From an uncultured Eggerthellaceae bacterium (GTDB taxonomy: Bacteria > Actinomycetota > Coriobacteriia > Coriobacteriales > Eggerthellaceae), in contig CANSWY010000003.1 in the NCBI GenBank assembly GCA_947650915.1, forward strand, positions 62,001 through 126,000: a stretch of DNA of 64,000 bases. Reading direction: 5' to 3'. Shown here piece by piece: positions 1 to 8,656 of the stretch (its first letter is position 1; each line of letters starts with the position of its first letter). The position numbers and the translations under genes were made by a program. Below the pieces are notes generated by a model. The model was not told where the DNA came from. It saw only the letters and a list, made by a program, of their open reading frames with translations, and searched no databases.

Positions 1-1
1 T

Positions 2-601
2 GAGACCGTGACGGCTGATTTCCGTCTGGGCATCGACACGCGCCAGGCAGACCAGCAGCTCCGCGGCACGGTCAGCCTGCCGAATGGCTCTGGCAAGACC
101 GTTCGCGTGGCCGTGTTCGCTGAAGGAGAAGCTGCGAAAGCCGCTGAAGAGGCCGGGGCAGACCTGGTGGGCACCGATGACATCATCGAACAGATCAACG
201 CCGGCAACATCGATTTCGATGCAGCTGTGGCCACTCCTGACCAGATGGGCAAGGTGGGCCGCCTGGGCAAGATCCTTGGCCCCCGCAACCTCATGCCGAA
301 TCCGAAGCTGGGCACTGTCACCAATGATGTGGCGAAGGCCATCTCTGACCTGAAGGGCGGCCGTGTGGAGTATCGTGCCGACCGCTATGGCATCTGCCAT
401 GTCATCTTGGGCAAGGAGAGCTTCACCCCTGAGGCGCTGGCTGAGAACTATGGCGCGGTCTATGATGAGATCTTGCGCATGAAGCCAGCGGCAGCCAAGG
501 GCAAGTACGTGAAGTCCATCACCGTGTCTTCTACCATGAGCCCGGGCGTTCCGGTTGACCCGGCAGTGCAGCGCAACTATACCGGCGCTGCAGAAGAATA
601 A
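2..601 (+). CDS. rplA: 50S ribosomal protein L1, 5' end missing
   Basis: Binds 23S rRNA at the L1 stalk of the large subunit and helps eject deacylated tRNA; in many bacteria it also represses its own operon. The frame is open from the left edge, and the visible 199 residues match the family from the stretch before [13 protein letters not shown]-like sequence to the C-terminus, including the hallmark [18 protein letters not shown] segment. L1 proteins are usually about 230 residues, so roughly 30 N-terminal residues lie outside the window. The internal GTG at 8 is not a sensible start because homology continues upstream of it. A strong hairpin follows the stop, so this is the last gene of its transcription unit (probably rplK-rplA, inferred). 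Confidence 0.95.
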   Translation, partial: ETVTADFRLGIDTRQADQQLRGTVSLPNGSGKTVRVAVFAEGEAAKAAEEAGADLVGTDDIIEQINAGNIDFDAAVATPDQMGKVGRLGKILGPRNLMPNPKLGTVTNDVAKAISDLKGGRVEYRADRYGICHVILGKESFTPEALAENYGAVYDEILRMKPAAAKGKYVKSITVSSTMSPGVPVDPAVQRNYTGAAEE

Positions 602-623
602 CCGGGATTTTCTGTATATCTTG

Positions 624-659
624 AAAGAGCGCTGCGCCGTATGAGGTGCAGCGCTCTTT
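624..659 (+). terminator. Intrinsic terminator after rplA
   Basis: A perfect 12-bp stem, AAAGAGCGCTGC at 624-635 pairing with GCAGCGCTCTTT at 648-659, encloses a 12-nt loop 22 bases after the rplA stop. The 3' side ends in CTTTCG, so the T tract is short but the position and stem strength fit an intrinsic terminator. Confidence 0.75.
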
Positions 660-689
660 CGTATCAGAGGCCCTGACGAGGATGTTCGG

Positions 690-830
690 ATGTGCGAAAG
701 GGACGTCCCAAATCGCACCCGTGAGGTTGCCGGATGTGCAAAAGGGACGTCCCAAATCGCACATAGGAATGCACTTTCTGTGCTCATTCTCTTTTGCTAT
801 GTACGATTTGGAACGTCCCTTTTGCACATC
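690..830. repeat. Palindromic repeat family R1, cluster A (three copies)
   Basis: Three copies of a roughly 30-bp element with core GGGACGTCCC (GGAACGTCCC in the inverted copy) bounded by GTGC and GCAC ends: 690-718 and 734-768 in direct orientation, 797-830 inverted. The second and third copies face each other across about 28 bp, so a transcript could fold into a long hairpin. The cluster fills the gap between the rplA terminator and nadK. Related clusters sit at 19206-19604 and 24801-24954. No transposase is nearby, so it resembles REP or BIME-type elements. Confidence 0.85.
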
Positions 831-881
831 CCAAAGGGTCGCATCGAATGGGATGATGCTTCATCGGAAAGGAAGAAGCCC

Positions 882-1730
882 ATGCGCGTGCTCATCGTGC
901 GGAACCAAGCCAACAGCGAAGCGTCCGAAGCTGCGTTCATGCTGTGCGCCTATCTTGATTCCGAGGGGCACGAGCGCCAGATGTTCGATGCGACGGCCTT
1001 TGAAGGCATCGTTCGGCGCGAAAGCCTTGCTGATCGCGTGGATGGAGTGGACCTGGTGGTGGTGTTGGGAGGCGATGGCACCATCATCCGCACGGCATCT
1101 GTGGTGCGCGATTCTGCTCCCATCCTGGGCATCAACTTCGGTCACCTGGGATTCTTGGCCAATGACAGCCACGAGGGGGTCATCTCATTGGTGAGCCGCG
1201 CGCTGGCTGATGAGCTGCATCGCTCTCGGCGCTCTTGCTTGGAGGTCAAGCTCCGAGATGAGCAAGGGCAAGTGGCGGGTAGCTGCTTCGCTGTGAACGA
1301 GGTGGCCATCACCCGTGGCGTGTCGGGCAGATCGTTGGAGTTCGCTTTCAGTATCTCAGATGTGCCCATGGCATCCCTCAAAGGGGACGGGCTCATCGTG
1401 TCCACGGCCACAGGATCCACGGGCTATTCGCTTGCAGCGGGTGGGCCGCTGGTGACGCCTGGGTTCCCAGGTATGGTGGTCCAGCCTCTGGCGCCTCATG
1501 CGCTGCGCTCTCGCGCATTGCTGACGGATGCGAATGACGTGGTGGAGGTCCGTCTCTCTCGGGATGAGGACGAGCGCTGTGCGCTCATCTTGGTGGATGG
1601 GGATGCGGTGCCACTGGAGGGTCCCATCACGTCTGTAGAGGTGGTGCGCGCATCTGAGAGCATCACGCTCTTGTACGTGCAGCAGGATCATTTCTTGAGC
1701 TATTCGGCTGAGAAGTTCTTCGGTGCCTGA
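882..1730 (+). CDS. nadK: NAD kinase
   Basis: ATP-dependent phosphorylation of NAD to NADP, the cytoplasmic source of NADP(H). The 282-residue product has the family GGDGT motif at about residues 63-67, the NE pair at 139-140 and the conserved TGSTGYSLAAGGP segment at 177-189. The frame is open further upstream to 690, but that part is only read-through of the R1 repeats, while the ATG at 882 begins the typical beta-strand (MRVLIVRN) and has GGAAGAAG in front of it, so 882 is chosen. It stands alone between the R1 cluster and a convergent minus-strand gene. Confidence 0.93.
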   Translation: MRVLIVRNQANSEASEAAFMLCAYLDSEGHERQMFDATAFEGIVRRESLADRVDGVDLVVVLGGDGTIIRTASVVRDSAPILGINFGHLGFLANDSHEGVISLVSRALADELHRSRRSCLEVKLRDEQGQVAGSCFAVNEVAITRGVSGRSLEFAFSISDVPMASLKGDGLIVSTATGSTGYSLAAGGPLVTPGFPGMVVQPLAPHALRSRALLTDANDVVEVRLSRDEDERCALILVDGDAVPLEGPITSVEVVRASESITLLYVQQDHFLSYSAEKFFGA

Positions 1731-1749
1731 TCTCAGGTGGGGCCGTGCG

Positions 1750-3231
1750 TCATTTATGGTAATACCGATGGGATTCGAACCGCGGTTCGCAACAGACGTT
1801 CACGCCCAACGTGCGGTAGAGCTTCTCATCCGTGCCGGAGATGATGACGGAGAAATACGCGTCGCAGCCCTTCAGCTTGTCCGCGTTGTCGATCAACTGC
1901 TCTGCCAGTGGGTTGGAAGCGGAGCTCACCGAAAGCGCCAGCAGCGTCTCATCGGAATGCAGCCGCGGGTTCGAATTGCCCAAATGCTCTGATTTCAGAT
2001 GGCAGATGGGCTCCAGCACGTCATCCGAGATGACGTCCACGTCATCGTCCACGCCGGATACGCCCTTGAGCGCGTTCATCAGAAGCGCTGATGCGGCACC
2101 CAGAAGATTCCCCGTCTTGCCGGTGACCACCGAACCGTCCGGCAACACCATGGCACCTGCCGGGCCGCCGGTCATCTCCGCCTTCAGCAGGCAGGCTGAG
2201 CGTGCGGGGGAGAGGTTCGTGGTGATGTCCGCCTGGTTCATCAGGATCTCTATCTTCTCCAGCGCGCGCTGGCCGGATCCGGTGCGCTTCACCTCCGTGG
2301 CTGCCGCGAAGTAGCGGCGCACGATCTCTGCCTCGCCGGCAGCACGGCAGGCGTCGTCATCTTCGATGGCATACCCGGCCATGTTGACGCCCATGTCCGT
2401 AGGGCTCTTGTAGGGGCATTCGCCCATGATCCGTTCCATGGTGGAACGCAGCACTGGGAAGATGTCCACGTCCCGGTTGTAGTTCACCGTGGTCTGGCCG
2501 TAGGCTTCCAGATGGAACGGGTCGATGATGTTGTTGTCATCCAGGTCAGCTGTGGCGGCTTCGTAGGCGATGTTCACCGGATGGGTGAGCGGGAGGTTCC
2601 AGACCGGGAACGTTTCGTATTTCGCGTATCCCGCCACCACGCCGCGCTTGAATTCGTGATACAGCTGGGACAGGCACGTGGCCATCTTGCCGGACCCGGG
2701 CCCTGGGGCCGTCACCACCACCAGCGGCCGTGACGTTTCGATGAACTCGTTCTTGCCGAAGCCCTCTTCGCTGACGATATGGTCTATGTCATGGGGGTAG
2801 CCCGCGATGGGATAGTGCAGATAGCTCACGATGCCCATGTCCGTGATGCGACGGCGGAACGCATCCGCATCCGGTTGGTTCTCATAGCGGGTGATCACCA
2901 CGCTGCCCACCATGAAGCCCAAAGAACGGAAGATGTCCATGAGGCGCAGCACGTCTTCGTCGTAGGTGATCCCCAGATCCCCGCGCACCTTGGATTTTTC
3001 GATGTCGTTCGCGTTGATGGCGATGACGATCTCCACTTGGTCGGACATGGATTGCAGCATGCGGATCTTCGTGTCCGGCTCGAATCCGGGGAGCACGCGG
3101 GAGGCGTGATAGTCATCGAAGAGCTTGCCGCCGAATTCCAGATAGAGCTTGCCGCCGAAGCGGCTGATGCGCTCCTTGATGTGCTCTGCTTGCAGTTCGA
3201 TGTACTTCGCGTTGTCGAACCCGGCTTCCAT
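1750..3231 (-). CDS. DUF1846 family protein
   Basis: A 493-residue protein of the DUF1846 (UPF0371) family, widespread in Firmicutes and Actinobacteria; its physiological role is not established. Near-full-length family sequence begins GFDNAKYI close to the N-terminus. A P-loop-like GPGSGK lies at about residues 177-182, which would fit nucleotide binding, but this is an inference. The start at 3231 is preceded by a strong AGGAGG; upstream in-frame ATG codons lack one. It converges on nadK with only 19 bases between the stops and no obvious terminator there. Confidence 0.88.
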   Translation of the reverse strand: MEAGFDNAKYIELQAEHIKERISRFGGKLYLEFGGKLFDDYHASRVLPGFEPDTKIRMLQSMSDQVEIVIAINANDIEKSKVRGDLGITYDEDVLRLMDIFRSLGFMVGSVVITRYENQPDADAFRRRITDMGIVSYLHYPIAGYPHDIDHIVSEEGFGKNEFIETSRPLVVVTAPGPGSGKMATCLSQLYHEFKRGVVAGYAKYETFPVWNLPLTHPVNIAYEAATADLDDNNIIDPFHLEAYGQTTVNYNRDVDIFPVLRSTMERIMGECPYKSPTDMGVNMAGYAIEDDDACRAAGEAEIVRRYFAAATEVKRTGSGQRALEKIEILMNQADITTNLSPARSACLLKAEMTGGPAGAMVLPDGSVVTGKTGNLLGAASALLMNALKGVSGVDDDVDVISDDVLEPICHLKSEHLGNSNPRLHSDETLLALSVSSASNPLAEQLIDNADKLKGCDAYFSVIISGTDEKLYRTLGVNVCCEPRFESHRYYHK

Positions 3232-3271
3232 CGGCCCTCCTGGATCATCAGTTGAGTGCATGCCGTCTCTG

Positions 3272-3277
3272 ATTATA
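3272..3277 (-). promoter_or_regulatory. Candidate -10 box for the DUF1846 gene
   Basis: The minus strand reads TATAAT exactly, 41 bases upstream of the chosen start of the DUF1846 gene. No -35 hexamer at standard spacing is convincing. Confidence 0.4.
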
Positions 3278-3428
3278 AGGGCGTGCGTGCGGCAGTGCGG
3301 CAAGAAGCGGCGTGTTTCGGCGGTGTTAAAGCACGCGGAAGCGCCCCTGGCGAAGAATGCGGCCGCGCTAGACTGATGCCAGGCGGAATGGGTGGCCGCA
3401 GGGATTCGTGCGGCTGGAAGGAGGGGGC

Positions 3429-5066
3429 ATGACCAGGTACGTGTTCGTCACCGGAGGCGTGGTGTCTTCGCTGGGCAAGGGCATCACGGCGGCTTCTTTG
3501 GGGCATCTTCTGAAAGCGCGCGGCTACCGGGTGACCATGCAGAAGATGGACCCGTACCTGAACGTGGACCCGGGCACCATGAGCCCTTTCCAGCACGGCG
3601 AGGTGTTCGTCACCGAAGACGGCCATGAGGGGGATCTGGACCTGGGCCATTACGAACGCTTCATAGACGAGAACCTCTCCCGGCGCTCCAACTTCACGCA
3701 GGGGTCGGTCTACCAGAGCCTCATCCAAGCGGAGCGCCATGGGGATTTCCTAGGCGGCACCGTGCAGGTCATCCCCCATGTGACCGAGGCCATCAAGGAG
3801 CGCCTGCGCCTCATCGCGGAAGAGTCAGCCGCGGACATCGTGATATCTGAGATCGGCGGCACCATCGGAGACATCGAATCCCTGCCCTTCATCGAAGCGG
3901 CGCGCCAGTTCAAAAAGGAGCACGGGGCGGGCGAGGTCATCTTCGTGCACGTGACGCTGGTGCCCTACATCGCCGCCGCTCACGAGGTGAAGACCAAGCC
4001 CACCCAGCATTCCGTGAAGGAGCTGCGGAGCTTGGGCGTCCAGCCGGATTTCATCGTCTGCCGCTCGGATCATGAGATATCCAAAGGCGTGCGGGACAAG
4101 ATCGCGCTGTTCTGCGACGTGTCCTGTGAGGAGGTCATCGCGTGCACGGATGCGCCTTCCATCTATGAAGTGCCCATCATGCTGTACGAGCAGGGATTCG
4201 ATGCCATGGTGCTGAACCGCATGGGGCTGCCGCCGATGAGGGCCGACCTGGCACCGCTTCGCGCGTTCCTGCATGCCATGGAGACCTGTGAAGAGGGCGT
4301 GCGCATCGCGGTGGTGGGCAAGTACACGCAGCTGCCGGATGCGTACCTGTCCGTGATAGAGGCCATCCACCATGCGGGCGTGGCTGAGGGGCGCAAGGCC
4401 CACGTGGAGCTGGTGAACGGGGAGGAGCTGGACGCTTCGAATGCCCGTGATGCGCTTGAGCGCTTTGACGGCATCCTGGTGCCGGGCGGCTTCGGAGAGC
4501 GCGCGTTTCTGGGCAAGATGGAGGCGGTGCGCACGGCCCGCGAAGAGGGCATCCCGTATCTGGGCATCTGTCTGGGGCTGCAGGCGGCGGTCTGTGAATT
4601 CGCACGGAACGTGGCGGGTCTGGAAGGGGCCACCTCCGCTGAGTTCAATGAGGCGGCCGAACACCCGGTGATCGCGCTCATGCCGTCGCAAGAGGGCGTG
4701 GCGGACAAGGGCGCCACCATGCGGCTGGGCGCGTGCCCATGCCGGCTGGAAAAGGGGAGCCTGGTGGAGGCGGCCTACGGGCAGCAACAGATATCCGAGC
4801 GTCACCGGCACCGGTTCGAGGTGAACAACGCCTACCGGGAACGTTTGGAGGCGGCGGGGCTTTCCATCTCCGGCACGTCACCGGATGGACAGTTGGTGGA
4901 GATGGTGGAGCTGCCGGGACATCCTTGGTTCGTGGCCACCCAGGCCCACCCCGAATTCAAGAGCCGTCCCACGCGCCCCCACCCTCTGTTCCGCGCATTC
5001 GTCCATGCGGCGGTTCTCCGCGCGGAGGGCGCCGGACGCGGGGAGGACGTGCGCGAAGGGGCTTGA
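3429..5066 (+). CDS. pyrG: CTP synthase
   Basis: Converts UTP to CTP with ATP and glutamine-derived ammonia, the last step of pyrimidine nucleotide synthesis. At 545 residues it has the usual length. The N-terminal synthetase domain shows GGVVSSLGKG (residues 9-18) and DPYLNVDPGTMSPFQHGEVF; the C-terminal class I glutaminase domain shows PGGFGERA (352-359), the nucleophile Cys381 in GICLGLQ, and a C-terminal HPEF for the His-Glu pair. The ATG at 3429 directly follows GGAAGGAGGGGG and matches the family start (MTRYVFVTGG). xerD follows after 18 bases, so the two are probably cotranscribed. Confidence 0.97.
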   Translation: MTRYVFVTGGVVSSLGKGITAASLGHLLKARGYRVTMQKMDPYLNVDPGTMSPFQHGEVFVTEDGHEGDLDLGHYERFIDENLSRRSNFTQGSVYQSLIQAERHGDFLGGTVQVIPHVTEAIKERLRLIAEESAADIVISEIGGTIGDIESLPFIEAARQFKKEHGAGEVIFVHVTLVPYIAAAHEVKTKPTQHSVKELRSLGVQPDFIVCRSDHEISKGVRDKIALFCDVSCEEVIACTDAPSIYEVPIMLYEQGFDAMVLNRMGLPPMRADLAPLRAFLHAMETCEEGVRIAVVGKYTQLPDAYLSVIEAIHHAGVAEGRKAHVELVNGEELDASNARDALERFDGILVPGGFGERAFLGKMEAVRTAREEGIPYLGICLGLQAAVCEFARNVAGLEGATSAEFNEAAEHPVIALMPSQEGVADKGATMRLGACPCRLEKGSLVEAAYGQQQISERHRHRFEVNNAYRERLEAAGLSISGTSPDGQLVEMVELPGHPWFVATQAHPEFKSRPTRPHPLFRAFVHAAVLRAEGAGRGEDVREGA

Positions 5067-5084
5067 TGCGCTACTGTGGGCGCC

Positions 5085-6005
5085 ATGAAGCTTGAGGCGG
5101 CATATGCGGAATATCTGCTCCATTTGAGGATAGAGCGCGGCTTGGCGGCCAGCACGCTCGAAGGATACGAGCGCGATCTGGCGCTCTACGGGGATCATCT
5201 GGATGCAGCGGGCGCGCACGAGGTGGACGACGTTGCCTCAGATGACGTCTCTGCGTTCCAGCAGCAGCTCTTCAAGGAAGGGGCTGCTGCTTCAACGGTG
5301 CGCCGGCGGATGTCGGCCGTGAAGGGGTTCCATCGGTTCTGCGTGCAGGAAGGCTTCACTGAACGCAACCCGACCGTTCCTGTGCGCAGCCCGAAGATGC
5401 CCGAGAAGCTGCCGGATGTGGTGTCGGTGGAGGATGCGTGCGCGCTTCTGGACAGCATCACCGGCACGCGTCCGCAGGATATGCGCGACCGGGCGCTTCT
5501 GGAGGTGCTCTACGGCTGCGGCGTGCGCGCCAGCGAGGCCTGCGGGTTGGATGTCACGGACGTCTTCCTGGCCGAGGGCTTCTTGCGCGTGTTCGGCAAG
5601 AGCTCCAAAGAGCGCATGGTGCCCATCTCCGGCACGGCAGCTGTGGCCTTGGCAGAGTATCTGGGACCTCCGCGGGCAGAACTGTCCCTGCGCGCGAAGA
5701 AGGTGGTCCCGGCAGACTTGGGCGCGGTCTTCCTGAACGCACGCGGCGGCCGCCTTTCGCGCCAAGGGCTCTTCAAGATCGTGGGAGCTGCGGGGGCGGC
5801 CATCGGCATGGAGGGGTTGCATCCCCACACCCTGCGCCATTCGTTCGCCACGCACATGCTGAACGGCGGCGCTGACTTGCGCGTCATCCAGGAGATCCTG
5901 GGCCACGCGGATATCTCCACCACCCAGATCTACACCCACGTGGACCGCCAGCATCTGACCGAAGAATACCTGGCAGCCCATCCGCGCGCGAAGGCAGGTG
6001 CTTGA
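5085..6005 (+). CDS. xerD: Site-specific tyrosine recombinase XerD-type
   Basis: Resolves chromosome dimers at dif with a partner recombinase. The 306-residue protein has an N-terminal SAM-like core-binding domain (about 1-90) and a C-terminal catalytic domain with the Arg of GVRASEACGL, the HTLRHSFATH box, the GHADIST box and the nucleophile Tyr in TQIYTHV. Length and motif order are those of XerC/XerD rather than phage integrases. The ATG at 5085 is preferred to a GTG nine bases upstream because it gives the typical short N-terminus. Whether it is XerD or the XerC partner cannot be settled here. Confidence 0.92.
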   Translation: MKLEAAYAEYLLHLRIERGLAASTLEGYERDLALYGDHLDAAGAHEVDDVASDDVSAFQQQLFKEGAAASTVRRRMSAVKGFHRFCVQEGFTERNPTVPVRSPKMPEKLPDVVSVEDACALLDSITGTRPQDMRDRALLEVLYGCGVRASEACGLDVTDVFLAEGFLRVFGKSSKERMVPISGTAAVALAEYLGPPRAELSLRAKKVVPADLGAVFLNARGGRLSRQGLFKIVGAAGAAIGMEGLHPHTLRHSFATHMLNGGADLRVIQEILGHADISTTQIYTHVDRQHLTEEYLAAHPRAKAGA

Positions 6006-6013
6006 GGCGGCTG

Positions 6014-6022
6014 TGCTACAAT
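6014..6022 (+). promoter_or_regulatory. Extended -10 promoter element before mreB
   Basis: TGCTACAAT, a TGn-extended -10, lies 41 bases before the mreB start and just after xerD ends. Similar TGnTAnAAT elements precede other transcription units in this chromosome (31,027, 31,048 and 32,260), so it probably drives the mre operon. Confidence 0.55.
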
Positions 6023-6063
6023 TCTCTGACGTATGTACGCAGAGAACGAGAGGGCATACCCGC

Positions 6064-7119
6064 ATGTCGTTTCTTGACCGGTTCACAGACTTCGGAGGCA
6101 ACATGGCCACTGACATGGCCATCGACCTCGGTACTGCGAACACGCTCGTCGCCATCACCGGCGAAGGCATCGTCATCAACGAACCTTCCGTGGTGGCCAT
6201 AGAGAAGAGCACGCATCGTGTTCTGGCGGTGGGCCATGAGGCCAAGAACATGATCAACCACACGCCGGATGCGTTCAGCGCCGAACATCCGCTGAAAGAC
6301 GGCGTGATCGCTGACTATGACGTGACGGAAGCCATGCTCTCCGCCTTCATCAACAAGGCCTCTGAGCGCAAGTATCCTTGGCAGGCGAAGCCGCGCATCG
6401 TCATCTGCATCCCCTGCGGCGCCACCTCCGTTGAGAAGCGCGCCGTGTTCGAAGCCGCCATCCAGGCCGGCGCGAAGCAGGCCTACCTCATCGAAGAGCC
6501 CATGGCCGCTGCCATGGGCGCTGACCTTCCGGTCACCGAACCCACCGGTTCCATGGTGGTGGACATCGGTGGCGGCACCACGGAAGTGGCCGTCATCTCC
6601 TTGGGCGGCATCGTGTCCTCTTCCAGCTTGCGTCTGGCGGGCAACCGCTTGGACGAGGCCATCGCCATGCACTTGCGGGATCTTCTGGGCATCAAGATCG
6701 GAGAGCGCACGGCCGAGGTCATCAAGATCAAGATCGGCAGCGTGCTTCCCTTCGAAGACGGCCGCGAACGCGACATGATCATCTCCGGGCAGGACGTCTA
6801 CACCGAACAGCCCAAAGAGGTCACCATCCAGTCCGAAGACGTGCGCGCGGCCCTGCAGGCGCCCATCGAAGAGATGGTGCTGCACATCAAGGACACCTTC
6901 AAGACCACCAATCCTGACCTTGCCTCTGACATCATCCAGAACGGCATCCTGCTCACGGGCGGCGGCGGCCTGCTCTCAGGCCTTGACCGTTACCTGACCG
7001 ATCAGCTGGAGATCCCCGTCTGGGTCAGCGAAACGGCGCTCACCAACGTGGTGTCCGGCTGCCTCAAGGTGCTGGAGACGCCCACGGCGCTGCGCCAGAC
7101 GCTCATGAGGTCCAAGTAG
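6064..7119 (+). CDS. mreB: Rod-shape determining protein MreB
   Basis: Bacterial actin homologue that forms membrane-bound filaments and directs lateral cell-wall synthesis with MreC, MreD, RodA and PBP2. The 351-residue product shows the actin-fold phosphate-1 motif DLGTANTLV near residue 20, phosphate-2 VVDIGGGTTEVAVISLGG, and the adenosine motif LTGGGGLL near the C-terminus. The ATG at 6064 is chosen because it gives the typical short leader ahead of DMAIDLGTANT. mreC starts 28 bases after the stop. Its presence predicts a rod-shaped host. Confidence 0.96.
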   Translation: MSFLDRFTDFGGNMATDMAIDLGTANTLVAITGEGIVINEPSVVAIEKSTHRVLAVGHEAKNMINHTPDAFSAEHPLKDGVIADYDVTEAMLSAFINKASERKYPWQAKPRIVICIPCGATSVEKRAVFEAAIQAGAKQAYLIEEPMAAAMGADLPVTEPTGSMVVDIGGGTTEVAVISLGGIVSSSSLRLAGNRLDEAIAMHLRDLLGIKIGERTAEVIKIKIGSVLPFEDGRERDMIISGQDVYTEQPKEVTIQSEDVRAALQAPIEEMVLHIKDTFKTTNPDLASDIIQNGILLTGGGGLLSGLDRYLTDQLEIPVWVSETALTNVVSGCLKVLETPTALRQTLMRSK

Positions 7120-7147
7120 GCGCCTGAAGGCGCGCCTGACGCATCCT

Positions 7148-8122
7148 GTGCAGCTCAGCTTCCAAGACACCGACCACCGCATCTCGCGCATCATCGCCGG
7201 CGTGCTCATCGCGGCGGGCATCATCATGATCGCGGTGTACGCCATCGAAGGCTCCTCAGGTCCGCTGCATCGGTTGCAGCAGGGGATGCATGCGGTCATG
7301 GCGCCGGTGGAGACGGTGGGCTCGGGGATAGGCGCGGCAGCGGACGCGGCTGAAGAGGCCGTGGCGGACGCGACGGCGGATGAGGCCACCTTGACCGCCC
7401 TGCGTGACCGCAATGCAGAGCTCACCCAGCTGCTCACCCAAGCGGAAGAGTACCGCCTTGAGTCAGAGCGGCTGCGAGAGCTTCTAGAGCTCAAGGACAT
7501 CTACAAGCTGGAAGGCGTGAGCGCACGCGTGATCGGGCGCTCCACGGACGCGTGGAACCAGACCATCACGCTGGACGTGGGGGAGGAGGACGGCGTCACC
7601 CCCGGACTCACGGTCATGGGGCCGGCCGGCGTGATCGGCCAGGTGATGGAGGCGTCTCCTTCGTCTTGTCTGGTGCGCCTTCTGACCGATCCGAACTCAG
7701 GGGTGGCGGCCCAGGTGCAGTCCAGCCGCGTGGAAGGAATCGTCCGCGGCTCCCTCACCGGTGCGCTGGAGCTTGAGAACGTCAGCGCGGACGCGGAAGT
7801 GGTGCAGGGGGACGTGGTGCTCACCAGCGGCCTGGGCGGCAGCTTCACCAAAGGGCTGCTCATCGGCACGGTGGTGCGCGTAGAGGGCAACGCCAAGGAC
7901 GGCACGCGCGTCATCGTGGTGGCGCCGAACCAGGACGTGTCCTCGCTGGAAGAGGTCACCGTGGTCTTCAGCGCCAGCGAATCGGCGCGCATCATCCGCA
8001 AGGACATGTTGGATGGCGGAGCGTCGGATGCTACGCAGGCCGACGGCGGCTCGCAGGATGGGGGCGGATCCTCTGACGGTGCGGATGCGGGCACGGACGC
8101 ACAAGGCGGTGAGGACGCATGA
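7148..8122 (+). CDS. mreC: Rod-shape determining protein MreC
   Basis: Bitopic membrane protein that links MreB to the periplasmic part of the elongation machinery. The 324 residues comprise a short cytoplasmic tail, one transmembrane helix (about residues 14-34), an alpha-helical coiled-coil segment (about 70-120) and the beta-rich MreC domain (about 120-280) with ARVIGRSTDAWNQTITLDVG and the GVIGQV turn. An unusual Gly/Ser/Asp-rich low-complexity tail closes the protein (about 290-324). It starts with GTG and overlaps mreD by four bases (ATGA). Confidence 0.9.
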   Translation: MQLSFQDTDHRISRIIAGVLIAAGIIMIAVYAIEGSSGPLHRLQQGMHAVMAPVETVGSGIGAAADAAEEAVADATADEATLTALRDRNAELTQLLTQAEEYRLESERLRELLELKDIYKLEGVSARVIGRSTDAWNQTITLDVGEEDGVTPGLTVMGPAGVIGQVMEASPSSCLVRLLTDPNSGVAAQVQSSRVEGIVRGSLTGALELENVSADAEVVQGDVVLTSGLGGSFTKGLLIGTVVRVEGNAKDGTRVIVVAPNQDVSSLEEVTVVFSASESARIIRKDMLDGGASDATQADGGSQDGGGSSDGADAGTDAQGGEDA

Positions 8123-8634
8123 TGGCTGTGTTCGGCATGGAGACGGCAGGAGCGGTCATCGCGGTGCTCTTGCAGGCCATCGTGGCACCGTATCTGGCCA
8201 TCGGGCCTGCGCTGCCGAACATCGCGCTGGCGTTCGCGCTGGCCTATGCGGCGGCATCGCAGCGCACGAACGTGGTGATCATGCCGTTTCTGGTGGGACT
8301 GGCCTACGACCTTCTGGGGTCTGGCCCGGTGGGCGGCATGGCGCTTTTGGCCCTGTTGGCCGCCATCCTGATCCAGGCGCTCATCGCGCGCTTCGGCAAC
8401 GGAACGTTCTTCGTGCCGGTGGCATCCATCGTCATCGCGCTGTTCCTGGTGAACGTCCTGTACGCGTTGGTCTGCACCACCTGCGGTGCGGATGTTGGTT
8501 TGGGGGAGGCGCTCTTGTACCGGTCGCTTCCTGCGTGGGCTTATGATACGGTGGCTGCATTGGTGATCTATCCGCTCATCCGGTTCTTTTTGCGGCCGAA
8601 GCCCCAGGAGCTGGATCTGACATCCATCAGCTAG
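8119..8634 (+). CDS. mreD: Rod-shape determining protein MreD
   Basis: A 171-residue hydrophobic protein with about five predicted transmembrane helices, placed between mreC and the PBP2 gene as MreD normally is. Sequence conservation in MreD is low, so the call rests on length, topology and operon position; the segment with YDLLGSGPVGGMALLAL is typical. Translationally coupled to mreC by a 4-base overlap. Confidence 0.88.
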   Translation: MMAVFGMETAGAVIAVLLQAIVAPYLAIGPALPNIALAFALAYAAASQRTNVVIMPFLVGLAYDLLGSGPVGGMALLALLAAILIQALIARFGNGTFFVPVASIVIALFLVNVLYALVCTTCGADVGLGEALLYRSLPAWAYDTVAALVIYPLIRFFLRPKPQELDLTSIS

Positions 8635-8656
8635 GAGACTGACCTCAAGCGCGCCC

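Noticed and set aside
690-881. N-terminal extension of NadK through the R1 repeats
   Set aside because: The extension only translates repeats and lacks family similarity; ATG 882 is the natural start.
3825-4811. Long minus-strand open frame across pyrG
   Set aside because: It is the mirror of a high-GC gene; pyrG on the plus strand has full family motifs.
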